Assembly: GCF_000172635.2 (NCBI RefSeq)
Contig: NC_018632.1
Coordinates: 1,612,001 to 1,676,000 of the forward strand
Source of the DNA: Alteromonas macleodii ATCC 27126
Lineage (GTDB): Bacteria > Pseudomonadota > Gammaproteobacteria > Enterobacterales > Alteromonadaceae
Reading direction: 5' to 3'
Length of the DNA: 64,000 nt
Shown piece after piece: positions 56,418 through 64,000 of the stretch. Position numbers and translations under genes: made by a program. The number at the start of each line of letters is the position of its first letter. Position 1 is the stretch's first letter. The notes under the pieces were generated by a model. That model searched no databases. It worked only from the letters and a program-made list of their open reading frames with translations, and was not told the DNA's origin.

Positions 56418-56433
56418 TAGACCATTTGGTCAA
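56418..56433. promoter_or_regulatory. RutR-like operator upstream of xdhA
   Basis: TAGACCATTTGGTCAA matches the E. coli RutR consensus TTGACCA-NN-TGGTCAA at all but one defined base. It lies 65 bases before the xdhA start, in the region shared with the divergent RutR-like gene, and overlaps a TTGACC that could serve as a -35 element for xdhA. Confidence 0.7.
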
Positions 56434-56760
56434 TTTATTGCTTATAAAAAAAGGCCGAGTTCTAAAAGGCCATGATTTTGCGCAAATTTGATTGGAAAAA
56501 AAGAAGTGATACCTTTCTATTTTTCTTTTGCTAAGCACTACGTCGATTTGTTAATAAAGAATAAGGCAAGATTCGTGCAAGGTTTTGAACTATTCGCGTA
56601 ATTCGTGTTTTAGTATGGTTAACACTCCCTGTATAGGGTATGTATGATCTATAAGAGCATAGCAACTCGTCGGCAATAAATGCTAACCTATCGAAAAGGC
56701 ATGCAGCATTTATACTGCCCGTGCGCTTGCAAAGTAGATTGCAAAGGAATTTTAATAATA

Positions 56761-57405
56761 ATGATGAAGGTAAAAAGTGCTGACGCTGGCGTTGGCGCTA
56801 TGAACAGAAGAAAAATACTCCAAGCCGCTGAAAAATGTTTTGCACAGTTTGGCTTCAAAGGCACAGCAGTACAAAAAATTGCTGATGAAGCAGGACTTCC
56901 TAAGACTAACGTTTTGTATTATTTCAAAACAAAACAAGAGCTCTACGTAGCGGTACTAGAAGAAACCCTCTCGCTGTGGAACTCACGTTTTGATAAAGCC
57001 ACAGTAGAAGACGACCCAGCCGAGGTACTCGCCAATTATATCGCCGAGAAAATGGAAGTGTCGCGAACGCATCCAATGGCCTCTAAGATCTTTGCGATGG
57101 AAATTATCAATGGTGCACAAAACTTAAGTGGCTACTTTGATGAAGAGCATGCGCTTTGGATGAAAGGGCGACTTGCGGTTATTGATGCATGGGTAAAGGC
57201 CGGCAAACTGCCACCTGTTGAAGGTGAATACTTGCTTTACACAATCTGGGCGAGTACCCAGCACTATGCTGACTTCTCTGCGCAAATAACCCGTCTACGC
57301 GGTAAAAAAATGACAAAATCAGATTTTGAAGACGCTACAAAACAAGTGGTAAAACTCGTGCTCGGTGGCTGTGGGTTATCTGTGCCAGAAAACTTCGAGG
57401 TGTAG
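56761..57405 (+). CDS. TetR family regulator, RutR-like
   Basis: A 214-aa regulator with an N-terminal helix-turn-helix (RRKILQAAEKCFAQFGFKG, VQKIADEAGLPKTNVLYYF) and a RutR/YcdC-type ligand domain (SKIFAMEIINGA). RutR responds to uracil/thymine; here a purine or breakdown product is more likely given the neighbours. The start at 56761 follows AAAGGAA. It ends 1 base before puuE starts and is divergent from the xdh operon; matching palindromes lie upstream of xdhA and of the purine permease. Confidence 0.9.
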   Translation: MMKVKSADAGVGAMNRRKILQAAEKCFAQFGFKGTAVQKIADEAGLPKTNVLYYFKTKQELYVAVLEETLSLWNSRFDKATVEDDPAEVLANYIAEKMEVSRTHPMASKIFAMEIINGAQNLSGYFDEEHALWMKGRLAVIDAWVKAGKLPPVEGEYLLYTIWASTQHYADFSAQITRLRGKKMTKSDFEDATKQVVKLVLGGCGLSVPENFEV

Positions 57406-57406
57406 C

Positions 57407-58336
57407 ATGACAGAGTCTGTTTACCCTCGTGATCTGATTGGTTATGGTCAACATGTACCTCACGCTAAGTGGCCGGGCGAAGCAAAAATCGCGATTCAGT
57501 TCGTATTAAATTACGAGGAAGGTGGCGAAAATTGCGTGCTTCATGGTGACGAGGCGTCGGAAATATTCCTATCGGAAATTATCGGCGCACAAGCGTATAA
57601 AGACCGCCACCTCAGCATGGAGTCTATTTACGAATACGGCAGTCGTGCAGGGTTTTGGCGTTTACACCGTTTGCTTAATAAATACGACATTCCCGTTACT
57701 GTGTTTGGCGTCACTATGGCTATGCAACGACACCCTGACGCCGTAAAAGCCATGATGGATTCAGGTTGGGAAATCGCCAGCCACGCCATGCGCTGGGTGC
57801 ATTATCAAGACATGGACGAAGAGCAAGAGCGTAAACAAATTGATGAGGCGATTATTCTTCATGAGCAGTTAACGGGCAGTAAACCTGTAGGTTGGTATAC
57901 AGGAAGAACGAGTCCGAATACGCTGAAGTTGATTGCAGAGCGCGACGATATCTTATATTGCGCCGATTCATATGCTGACGACTTACCTTACTACGACTGC
58001 CATTACAGCAAGCCGTTATTGATGGTGCCGTACACATTAGACACCAATGATATGCGCTTTGCCACGCCTCAGGGCTTCAACAGTGGGGAACAGTTTTTCA
58101 CCTACTTAAAAGATGCGTTTGACGTGTTGTATGAAGAAGGAGAAGAAGCGCCTAAGATGCTATCTATCGGCCTTCATAATCGCATAATAGGACGGCCTGC
58201 TCGACTCGCCGCACTTAAGCGCTTTATCGAGTACGTTAAGTCTCATGATAAAGTATGGCTAGCGACACGAGAGCAAATTGCCCGTCACTGGTTGGAGCTT
58301 CATCCTAAAGATGGTGGTGACAAGCCGCGTACGTAG
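57407..58336 (+). CDS. puuE: Allantoinase of the polysaccharide-deacetylase fold
   Basis: Hydrolyses allantoin to allantoate without a metal, in the PuuE family. The 309-aa protein has PRDLIGYGQHVPHAKWPG, FVLNYEEGGENCVLHGD and SHAMRWVHYQDMDEEQE, which are specific to PuuE rather than sugar deacetylases. ATG 57407 has GAGGTG upstream and lies 1 base after the TetR stop, so the two are co-transcribed. It continues the pathway after UraD; allantoicase is not seen in the window. Confidence 0.95.
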   Translation: MTESVYPRDLIGYGQHVPHAKWPGEAKIAIQFVLNYEEGGENCVLHGDEASEIFLSEIIGAQAYKDRHLSMESIYEYGSRAGFWRLHRLLNKYDIPVTVFGVTMAMQRHPDAVKAMMDSGWEIASHAMRWVHYQDMDEEQERKQIDEAIILHEQLTGSKPVGWYTGRTSPNTLKLIAERDDILYCADSYADDLPYYDCHYSKPLLMVPYTLDTNDMRFATPQGFNSGEQFFTYLKDAFDVLYEEGEEAPKMLSIGLHNRIIGRPARLAALKRFIEYVKSHDKVWLATREQIARHWLELHPKDGGDKPRT

Positions 58337-58436
58337 CGTTTACAGTACGCCTACTATATTTGAAGTACAGTAAAGTGAAGAGACGAGAGTGAAACAGATT
58401 GATCACTACCGCCTTCACTTAATAAAGGACAAAACC

Positions 58437-58694
58437 ATGAAAACAAAACTAGCCATTATTGCCCTTGGGGCGCTAGCGCTGACAGCATGTTCAAAGCTGA
58501 CTAAAGAAAACTACGATAAATTAGAAATGGGTATGTCTCAGGACGAAGTTGAAGCAATTCTAGGGTCAGCTGACAACTGCGGAAAAACAATGGGTACCAT
58601 GGCATGTACATGGGGCAATGAAGACAGTAAGCACGTTAAAATCGTATTTATGGGTGATAAAGCCGTTACCTTCACTTACGATGGATTGAAGTAA
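58437..58694 (+). CDS. DUF3862-type small lipoprotein
   Basis: An 85-aa lipoprotein: signal ending LALTAC (Cys19), then a BamE/SmpA-like fold of one helix pair and a beta sheet (ENYDKLEMGMSQDEVEAILG), with an internal Cys pair (NCGKTMGTMAC) that may form a disulfide. The function is unknown. The start at 58437 has AAAGGA upstream. It sits after puuE but is unlikely to be part of the purine pathway. Confidence 0.85.
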   Translation: MKTKLAIIALGALALTACSKLTKENYDKLEMGMSQDEVEAILGSADNCGKTMGTMACTWGNEDSKHVKIVFMGDKAVTFTYDGLK

Positions 58695-58728
58695 ACGTAT
58701 ATCTTTTTCACTTGCCTAGTTTAAAAAG

Positions 58729-58756
58729 AAAGGTGGCGTTGAAAGCCACCTTTTTT
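58729..58756 (+). terminator. Terminator after the small lipoprotein gene
   Basis: Stem AAAGGTGGC / GCCACCTTT with a 7-nt loop and a T6 tail, 34 bases after the stop. It separates the gene from the convergent purine permease. Confidence 0.88.
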
Positions 58757-58801
58757 GTATCTAAAGCGTTAACTTACAGGCACGCAATAAGCGCCGTTGA
58801 A

Positions 58802-60133
58802 TTATTTTAAATCCAATAAGTATCGTAATAAGAAAACAATCGCCAGTGCATAAGTGAGCGGTGTTACTTCTTTAAATTTTCCCGTACCTACCTTAATGCC
58901 AACATAAGTAATAAAACCAAGGGCAATGCCTTCGCTAATGCTGAATGTGAGCGGCATGGCGATAAGTGCAACAGAAGCAGTGGCTAACGCACCTAAGTCG
59001 TCGAAATCAACCTGTCGAATCGATTCCATCATCAAAATACCTACCATCAATAGCGCTGGCGTAGTGGCCATCAGCGGGATAACTTTCATTAGCGGTGTTA
59101 AAAATAGCGAGAGTAAGAAGCAGACAGAAACCACTACTGCGGTAAGCCCGGTTCTGCCGCCCGCCGATACGCCCGTAGCGGACTCCACATAGCTAGTTAC
59201 TGGAGATGTACCCACTAATGCGCCAGCAATACTCGCTGATGCATCGGCTGTCATTGCTGAGCCAATTTTCGGTAGCTTGCCTTCGGGTGTAAGTAGATTG
59301 GCTTTTCGAGATACGCCGATTAAGGTACCTATGGTATCGAACATGTTCACAAACATAAGTGCGAAAATGAGGTCCCACGTTTCAGCAAGGTGATCGATTG
59401 GGTACCAAAAGTCCATTGCCATAAAGGTGTTTGAAATAGATTCTGGCATGCCAACTACAGCAGAAGGCGTTGCAGTTAAGGTACCGTTTTCAGTGGGGAT
59501 AAAAGCACCAATTAAGGTGAGTGTTACGATAGAGATTAAGATAGCGCCTGTAACGCGTTTCACCATAAGAACGATAGTAAAGATAATGCCGATGAGCGCT
59601 AACATTACTGCCGGCTCAGAAAGGTCGCCAAGCTGTACGAAGGTTGCAGGATTATCAACAATCAGCCCCGCATTTTTAAGGCCGATAAAGGCAATGAATA
59701 AACCTATGCCACACTGCACGCCGATTTTGAGAGAAGGAGGTATAGACTCGGCTATTTTGGTTCGAACTCCGGTGAGAGAAAGGAGTAAAAAGAGAATGCC
59801 GTTCCAGAAAACAATACCAAGCGCTGCTTCCCATGGGATTTCACGACCAAGACAAATGGTAAACGCGAAAAAGGCGTTCAAGCCCATGCCTGGGGCCAAC
59901 GCAATAGGGTAGTTAGTCATTAGCGCCATCATTAAAGTGCCAATACACGCCGCTATTGCTGTCACTGTAATTAGGCCCTCTACGGGCATGCCACTTAACC
60001 CAAGAATACCTGGGTTCACCACGAGTATATAAGACATGGCTGCGAACGTAGTAAGTCCTGCAATGATCTCTGTTCTTACTGTTGTTCCGTGTTCCTGCAG
60101 CTTAAATAGCCGTTCGATTACGTTGTTGGACAT
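58802..60133 (-). CDS. NCS2 family purine permease (AzgA-like)
   Basis: A 443-aa inner-membrane transporter with about 12-14 helices, of the guanine/hypoxanthine/adenine branch of NCS2. Markers: TEIIAGLTTFAAMSYILVVNP, APGMGLNAFFAF, FVNMFDTIGTLIGV and the substrate-site GTSPVTSYVESATG. It probably imports adenine, guanine or hypoxanthine to feed the island's deaminases. ATG 60133 is used. A palindrome like the xdhA operator lies 55 bases upstream, so it should share the same regulator. Confidence 0.92.
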   Translation of the reverse strand: MSNNVIERLFKLQEHGTTVRTEIIAGLTTFAAMSYILVVNPGILGLSGMPVEGLITVTAIAACIGTLMMALMTNYPIALAPGMGLNAFFAFTICLGREIPWEAALGIVFWNGILFLLLSLTGVRTKIAESIPPSLKIGVQCGIGLFIAFIGLKNAGLIVDNPATFVQLGDLSEPAVMLALIGIIFTIVLMVKRVTGAILISIVTLTLIGAFIPTENGTLTATPSAVVGMPESISNTFMAMDFWYPIDHLAETWDLIFALMFVNMFDTIGTLIGVSRKANLLTPEGKLPKIGSAMTADASASIAGALVGTSPVTSYVESATGVSAGGRTGLTAVVVSVCFLLSLFLTPLMKVIPLMATTPALLMVGILMMESIRQVDFDDLGALATASVALIAMPLTFSISEGIALGFITYVGIKVGTGKFKEVTPLTYALAIVFLLRYLLDLK

Positions 60134-60455
60134 CAAGAGTTCTCTGTTAGTATTTCATTGTGTGTTTTGTGCGTTGAAAGCAATAAACTGACCAATTAGT
60201 CAACTTGTTGGTGTGTTTTGTGCTAACTTACTTTTCAGTACAATGACTAATTAATAGCCATTGCGTGACTCAAGGTCACTAGCCAGGCAGCACAAAGCCA
60301 GCCAAACGGTTAGTAATCAACATAGATGAAGTCAAAAAAACCGCAAACAAAACCTAAATGAGCAATAGAACTCGTTTACAGATAGCATTAAAGATAAACT
60401 ATTACGCACCAATTAAATGCCATTGCATTGTTGTGGTGCAAATAAGTGAGGGGCC
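60134..60455. other. Divergent promoter region of the purine permease and deaminase genes
   Basis: These 322 bases hold the RutR-like site at 60188-60203 and otherwise no gene or structure that I can support. Confidence 0.6.
60188..60203. promoter_or_regulatory. RutR-like operator upstream of the purine permease
   Basis: CTGACCAATTAGTCAA fits TTGACCA-NN-TGGTCAA with two mismatches and keeps the TGACCA half-site. It lies 55 bases before the permease start and mirrors the site at xdhA, so the two transcripts are probably one regulon. Confidence 0.6.
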
Positions 60456-61454
60456 ATGTCGCTGTCATCAATAATTAAAAACATTCCAAAGGCCGAACTG
60501 CATCTGCATATAGAAGGTAGCTTAACGCCTGAACTTATGTGGCGCCTAGCTGAAAAGCACAGTGTATCACTTCCTTATGCTAGCGTGGAAGAGATAGAAG
60601 CGGCGTATAACTTTGAAGATCTACAAAGCTTCCTTGACTTATATTATGCAGGGGCGGGCGTGCTTCGCGATGAGGATGATTTCTTTGCCTTAATGTGGGA
60701 ATACTTAACGCGGTGTCATGAGGACAATATCGTCCACACAGAAATTATGTTTGATCCGCAAACCCATACAGAGCGTGACATAGGTTTCGATATTTTCATG
60801 CCAGGCTTTTTGAAGGCGATGGAAAAAGCAAAAGATGAATACGGTATCAGTAGCTATTTAATCATGTCTTTCCTTCGCCATTTGCCAGAAGATGCTGCCT
60901 TCGATACGCTTTCTGCAGCAGAGCCTTATTACGAGCACATTACAGCGATAGGGTTAGATAGCTCCGAACTTGGGCATCCGCCATCAAAGTTCGAACGCGT
61001 ATTCAAAAAAGCCAAAGCGCTGGGATTTAAAATTGTCGCCCATGCTGGAGAAGAAGGACCGGCATCTTACATTTGGGAAGCCATCGAGCTATTGGACGTT
61101 GATCGTATTGACCACGGTGTACGCTGCCAAGAAGACGAGGCGCTTATGGACCTCTTGAAAGAAAGACAAATTCCACTCACTGTTTGTCCGTTAAGTAACC
61201 TCAAGCTGTGTGTGATAAATGATATGAAAGACCACAATATTGTCCAGCTTCTTGATGCTGGGCTTCTGGTCACGGTTAACTCTGATGATCCTACGTATTT
61301 TGGTGGCTTCCTAAATGACAATTTTGAAGCGTTGCACCAGTCGCTGGGTATTGATGAAAAAACAGTTCGTACGTTGGTAGCAAATAGCTTTAAGGCAAGT
61401 TTTTTACCGCAGGAGCAGAAAAACCAGCTTGTTGAAAAGGTTCTTTCAGCCTAG
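60456..61454 (+). CDS. Adenine deaminase (adenosine deaminase family, AAH/ADE type)
   Basis: A 332-aa zinc deaminase: HLHIEGSL (metal), VAHAGEEG, IDHGVRC and TVNSDDP. Motifs such as GLDSSELGHPPSKF, EEGPASYIWEA and CPLSNLKLCV match the bacterial branch shown to deaminate adenine to hypoxanthine (EC 3.5.4.2), rather than classical adenosine deaminases. Hypoxanthine then enters XdhAB. Beside a purine permease and the xdh operon, the adenine assignment fits. A GGGG-containing ribosome site precedes the ATG. Confidence 0.88.
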   Translation: MSLSSIIKNIPKAELHLHIEGSLTPELMWRLAEKHSVSLPYASVEEIEAAYNFEDLQSFLDLYYAGAGVLRDEDDFFALMWEYLTRCHEDNIVHTEIMFDPQTHTERDIGFDIFMPGFLKAMEKAKDEYGISSYLIMSFLRHLPEDAAFDTLSAAEPYYEHITAIGLDSSELGHPPSKFERVFKKAKALGFKIVAHAGEEGPASYIWEAIELLDVDRIDHGVRCQEDEALMDLLKERQIPLTVCPLSNLKLCVINDMKDHNIVQLLDAGLLVTVNSDDPTYFGGFLNDNFEALHQSLGIDEKTVRTLVANSFKASFLPQEQKNQLVEKVLSA

Positions 61455-61481
61455 CAAGGCGAGGAGTGGATGATAGTCGAG

Positions 61482-61512
61482 TTAGCTTCTGGCGATTAAT
61501 GCGAGAAGCTAA
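61482..61512. terminator. Hairpin between the convergent deaminase and Hpt genes
   Basis: A perfect 9-bp stem TTAGCTTCT / AGAAGCTAA with a 13-nt loop, placed between the two stops. It could end both transcripts, though T runs are short. Confidence 0.6.
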
Positions 61513-61519
61513 TGTGATT

Positions 61520-61882
61520 TTACGATTGCATGACTGCAATAGTTTGCTTAATCAAATTGTCTAATTCCGTGATGTCTTGAACGATTTCGCTTAAATCGTC
61601 TTGCTTGGCTTTGTTTTCAATAGACGATGCCTTTTCCCGAATGGCATCGGCACCTACATCGCCCGACACACCTTTCATAGCATGACTGTTGAATCTAACA
61701 GCTTCAACATCCAATGCGGTCGCTGCACTTTTAAGTGCTTGTTGTTTTTGTTCTATTTGCGCGAGGAACATTTCAACAATACGGTTCAATAACCCCTCAT
61801 TTCCACCCAACCTGCTTATTGCAGCATCGCGGTTCCATAATTGTTCTCGAGTGGGCGTATCGTTTGAGTTAGATGTGTCCAT
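61520..61882 (-). CDS. Hpt domain phosphotransfer protein
   Basis: A 120-aa stand-alone histidine phosphotransfer protein, a helix bundle carrying the phospho-His in FNSHAMKGVSGDVGA (about residue 69). It would move phosphate between a histidine kinase receiver and a response regulator. The start at 61882 (MDTSNSND) is more natural than the longer frame. It is divergent from a response regulator with PAS-GGDEF-EAL output, a likely partner, with a repeat element lying between them. Confidence 0.87.
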   Translation of the reverse strand: MDTSNSNDTPTREQLWNRDAAISRLGGNEGLLNRIVEMFLAQIEQKQQALKSAATALDVEAVRFNSHAMKGVSGDVGADAIREKASSIENKAKQDDLSEIVQDITELDNLIKQTIAVMQS

Positions 61883-61988
61883 ATGTGCCACCGTAATTGA
61901 AGCGTTATGCCAGTGTACAATACATGTTCTAATCAAGAAATAGCAAGTTTAGTGGCATAGCATACTGCGGTTCATAAACCAGCAAAAC

Positions 61989-62138
61989 CTAGGGCCTGTT
62001 GACCTTTGCTGTACATTTTTGCAGCGGTCTGTGTGCCATCTAGCTTTAACTTAGCCCGCTAGGCTTGCAGGACTGTTCCGCGATTAAAAGGCTGCCATTT
62101 AGACCAAAATTCGTACACCAAAGGTCAACAGGCCCTAG
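61989..62138. mobile_element. 150-bp non-coding element with 26-bp terminal inverted repeats
   Basis: The outer 26 bases of each end are inverted copies with one mismatch (CTAGGGCCTGTTGACCTTTG is the first 20; the mismatch is at position 21). The interior has no reading frame. Size and ends are those of a MITE, or of a large REP-type palindrome. Related but more decayed copies occur at 21648-21683, 22906-22950 and 41205-41257. No transposase with such ends is in the window. It sits in the shared promoter region of the Hpt and response-regulator genes. Confidence 0.8.
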
Positions 62139-62213
62139 ACTAAAGACTAATTTTTTTTTACGTATCTCGGGCGATACTTATTCTGATATTTGTTACATGG
62201 TGTGGAATTTCTC

Positions 62214-64000
62214 ATGGATAATGAGACACAGAAAGTAGTCATCATTGACGATGAACCAACAACACTCTTGTTATTAGAAAGTGCAGTAGAATCTCTAGCA
62301 AAGGTTGTTACGGTCTCGCAAAGCGCGAATGCGTTTTCGGTGATAAAAGCACAACTTCCTGATTTGGTTGTTCTAGATATAAGCATGCCTGAGCTATCTG
62401 GCTTTGAGGTCTGCAAGCAGTTAAAAGCGTGTCCAGAAACGGCAGCAATTCCAGTAATCTTTGTCACTTCCCATAGCGATCCAGAAAATGAACATGTGGC
62501 ATTGTCGTTAGGTGCCATAGACTTTATATCCAAGCCCATTGATATTGGGTTGTGCCAGATGCGAGTTAGAAATCATCTCACTATTCAGGACCAAAAAACG
62601 AAGCTTGCTCGTGTTAATCACGAATTAGAAGCAGAGAAAAAGCAGCTTGCTATTACTCTCAAATCTATAGCTGACGGCGTTATTTCAATTAACGCAGCAG
62701 GGGATGTAACTTTTATTAACCCGGTAGCGCAAAGGTTAACCGGTTATAGTGAAACGGAAGCCCTTGGCAAACCTATCGATGAGGTTATGAATTTAAGAGA
62801 TGCCTCGACAAATGAGCGTCTTTTAAACCCCGCTCTTTACGCACTAGAAGTGATGCGCCCGGTAGCTATGTCTTATAACGCCACGCTGGTAAGCCGACAC
62901 AATCAAGTATTCAGGGTAGAAGATACAGCGTCGCCCATCATTGATGAGGATGGCCATCTGTCTGGCGCGGTTATCGTTTTCCAAGATGTGTCAGAAGCCA
63001 TTGAAATGGCAGTAAAGATGACACATTTAACCAATCATGATCAGCTCACGGGCCTGCCAAACCGAGTTCTGCTGCACGATAGAGTTGTTCAAGCTATCAC
63101 TCGTTGTTTTACCTCTAAGCAAAGCATAGCGTTACTGTTAATCGATATCGATAATTTCAAATACCTCAATGACAGCCTGGGGCATCAAGTCGGCGACTAT
63201 ATTATTGCGTCTATTGCAAAGCGCCTTGCAAAGGTTGTTGGAGAAAGCGCTACGCTCGCCCGCGTGGGTGGCGATGAGTTTGCCTGCTTACTTACTGAAA
63301 TTGGTTCGGGCTACAGTGCAGACAGTATTGCTATGGCGTGTTTGCAGGCGGGCAGAGAGCCCATTGATATAGACGGTAAGGCCCATCAACTTAGCTTAAG
63401 CATTGGAATTAGCCTTTATCCCCAAGATGCTGTTAATGCGGAAGAGATGATGCGCCATGCAGACTCAGCCATGTACCGCTCTAAATCAAAAGGCAAAGAC
63501 ACTTTCAGTTTCTTTTCAAAAGACCTGCAGCATGCCATGCATCATCGTGTGGAGATGGAGGTAAAGCTTAGAAATGCTATCGAGAACGACAGTCTCGCCA
63601 TTTACCTACAGCCAAAATATAACTTTGACGATAGCGCAGTATTAAGTGCGGAAAGCTTAGTCAGAATGTTCGACGAAAATGGAAAAGTTATTGGACCCGA
63701 TGAATTTATCCCGCTGGCAGAAGAGACTGGGCTAATACATCAGTTAGGTAAGCAAGTGTTGCAAAAAAGCTGTGAGTTTGTCGCTAGATGCAACGAATTG
63801 GGGCAAGACTTCAAAGTGGCGGTAAACGTAGCTGCTAAACAGCTTTCAAACCCAGGGTTCGCAAAAGAAGTTGCTGAAATTATCAACGAAGCGGGTATCG
63901 CCGCGTCGTCTATAGAATTGGAGGTAACAGAATCAGCCTTAATGCACGACTTTGAACAAACCAGAGATATCCTGAACGACTTGGCTTCATTGGGCGTTAC
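62214..64000 (+). CDS. Response regulator REC-PAS-GGDEF-EAL (3' end outside window)
   Basis: The 595 codons in view remain open to the window's end. Order: REC receiver (about 1-125; acidic pair VIIDDE, phospho-Asp in LVVLDISMPELSG, Thr in FVTSHS, Lys in ISKPID), coiled linker, PAS (about 145-260), GGDEF (about 268-430) with intact RVGGDEFACL, and EAL, begun at about 440 with SAESLVRM in place of EALLRW (the catalytic Glu is kept). It probably converts phosphorylation into changed c-di-GMP. The ATG at 62214 gives the standard REC start; no strong ribosome site is seen. Confidence 0.92.
   Translation, partial: MDNETQKVVIIDDEPTTLLLLESAVESLAKVVTVSQSANAFSVIKAQLPDLVVLDISMPELSGFEVCKQLKACPETAAIPVIFVTSHSDPENEHVALSLGAIDFISKPIDIGLCQMRVRNHLTIQDQKTKLARVNHELEAEKKQLAITLKSIADGVISINAAGDVTFINPVAQRLTGYSETEALGKPIDEVMNLRDASTNERLLNPALYALEVMRPVAMSYNATLVSRHNQVFRVEDTASPIIDEDGHLSGAVIVFQDVSEAIEMAVKMTHLTNHDQLTGLPNRVLLHDRVVQAITRCFTSKQSIALLLIDIDNFKYLNDSLGHQVGDYIIASIAKRLAKVVGESATLARVGGDEFACLLTEIGSGYSADSIAMACLQAGREPIDIDGKAHQLSLSIGISLYPQDAVNAEEMMRHADSAMYRSKSKGKDTFSFFSKDLQHAMHHRVEMEVKLRNAIENDSLAIYLQPKYNFDDSAVLSAESLVRMFDENGKVIGPDEFIPLAEETGLIHQLGKQVLQKSCEFVARCNELGQDFKVAVNVAAKQLSNPGFAKEVAEIINEAGIAASSIELEVTESALMHDFEQTRDILNDLASLGV

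Noticed and set aside
62147..62539. A minus-strand frame at the start of the response-regulator gene
   Set aside because: It runs opposite a well-conserved receiver domain on the + strand and has no motif of its own.

Overview
The window looks like chromosome of a marine gammaproteobacterium of the Alteromonas type. This is inferred from the seqA-pgm gene order (Dam/SeqA organisms), the many GGDEF/EAL genes, RND efflux and PagL-like outer-membrane functions, the HPPD/homogentisate pathway, the PuuD/GuaD/XdhABC purine pathway, and moderate GC with AT-rich intergenic regions. No prophage, integrase, transposase gene or CRISPR array was seen. The only mobile-like sequence is a family of small palindromic elements.

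Layout. 1-3.9 kb: a nitrogen operon read leftwards, nirC (formate/nitrite channel), a PP2C phosphatase-Ser/Thr kinase fusion broken by a frameshift, and cynS (cyanase). It is preceded by a sigma-54-like promoter and a leader with two hexaloop hairpins and a terminator, the layout of ANTAR (NasR/NasT) antitermination. 3.9-8.1 kb: moxR, DUF58 and transglutaminase (tgpA-like) operon. 8.5-13.8 kb: seqA (with an unusual histone-H1-like linker), pgm and glgP. 14-17.3 kb: an EAL protein, astE, a HIT protein and a UPF0145 protein. 17.5-22.6 kb, leftward: a DAACS symporter, a DUF2897 protein, an M15 peptidase, dapE, an ArsC/Spx-like protein, and an overlapping pair made of an ACT protein and an EIIA-Glc-like protein that lacks both phospho-transfer histidines. 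22.6-23.2 kb: gene-free, with a cluster of DnaA-box-like 9-mers. 23.2-28.6 kb: a VOC protein, hppD, hmgA, a MarR regulator, a patatin-like protein and tRNA-Val(GAC). 28.8-33.9 kb: two large c-di-GMP proteins (one apparently intact, one degenerate and LapD/CsrD-like) and an exported metallo-beta-lactamase-fold protein. 34.1-42 kb: an RND pump with adaptor, a Kef-type K+/H+ antiporter (frameshifted) with its KefG-like partner, and PagL-like lipid A deacylase. 42-46.6 kb: an IorAB-like molybdenum hydroxylase with a c-type cytochrome lipoprotein, a divergent HxlR regulator and a quinol monooxygenase. 46.8-48.1 kb: a PAS-PAS-GGDEF cyclase.

48.2-61.5 kb is a nearly complete purine catabolic island. 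An adenine-deaminase-type enzyme and guanine deaminase feed hypoxanthine and xanthine. XdhA/B, with the XdhC maturation factor, makes urate. The cytochrome-linked membrane oxidase PuuD makes 5-hydroxyisourate, UraH and UraD make allantoin, and PuuE makes allantoate. A TetR/RutR-like regulator sits divergent to xdhA, and TGACCA-type palindromes lie upstream of both xdhA and the purine permease. No allantoicase or ureidoglycolate gene is present here. 61.5-64 kb: an Hpt protein, a 150-bp terminal-inverted-repeat element, and a REC-PAS-GGDEF-EAL protein that runs off the end.

Two genes (the phosphatase-kinase and kef) are each broken by the apparent loss of one base in a short homopolymer. In both cases restoring one base rebuilds the full-length family member, so both natural mutation and sequence error must be considered.
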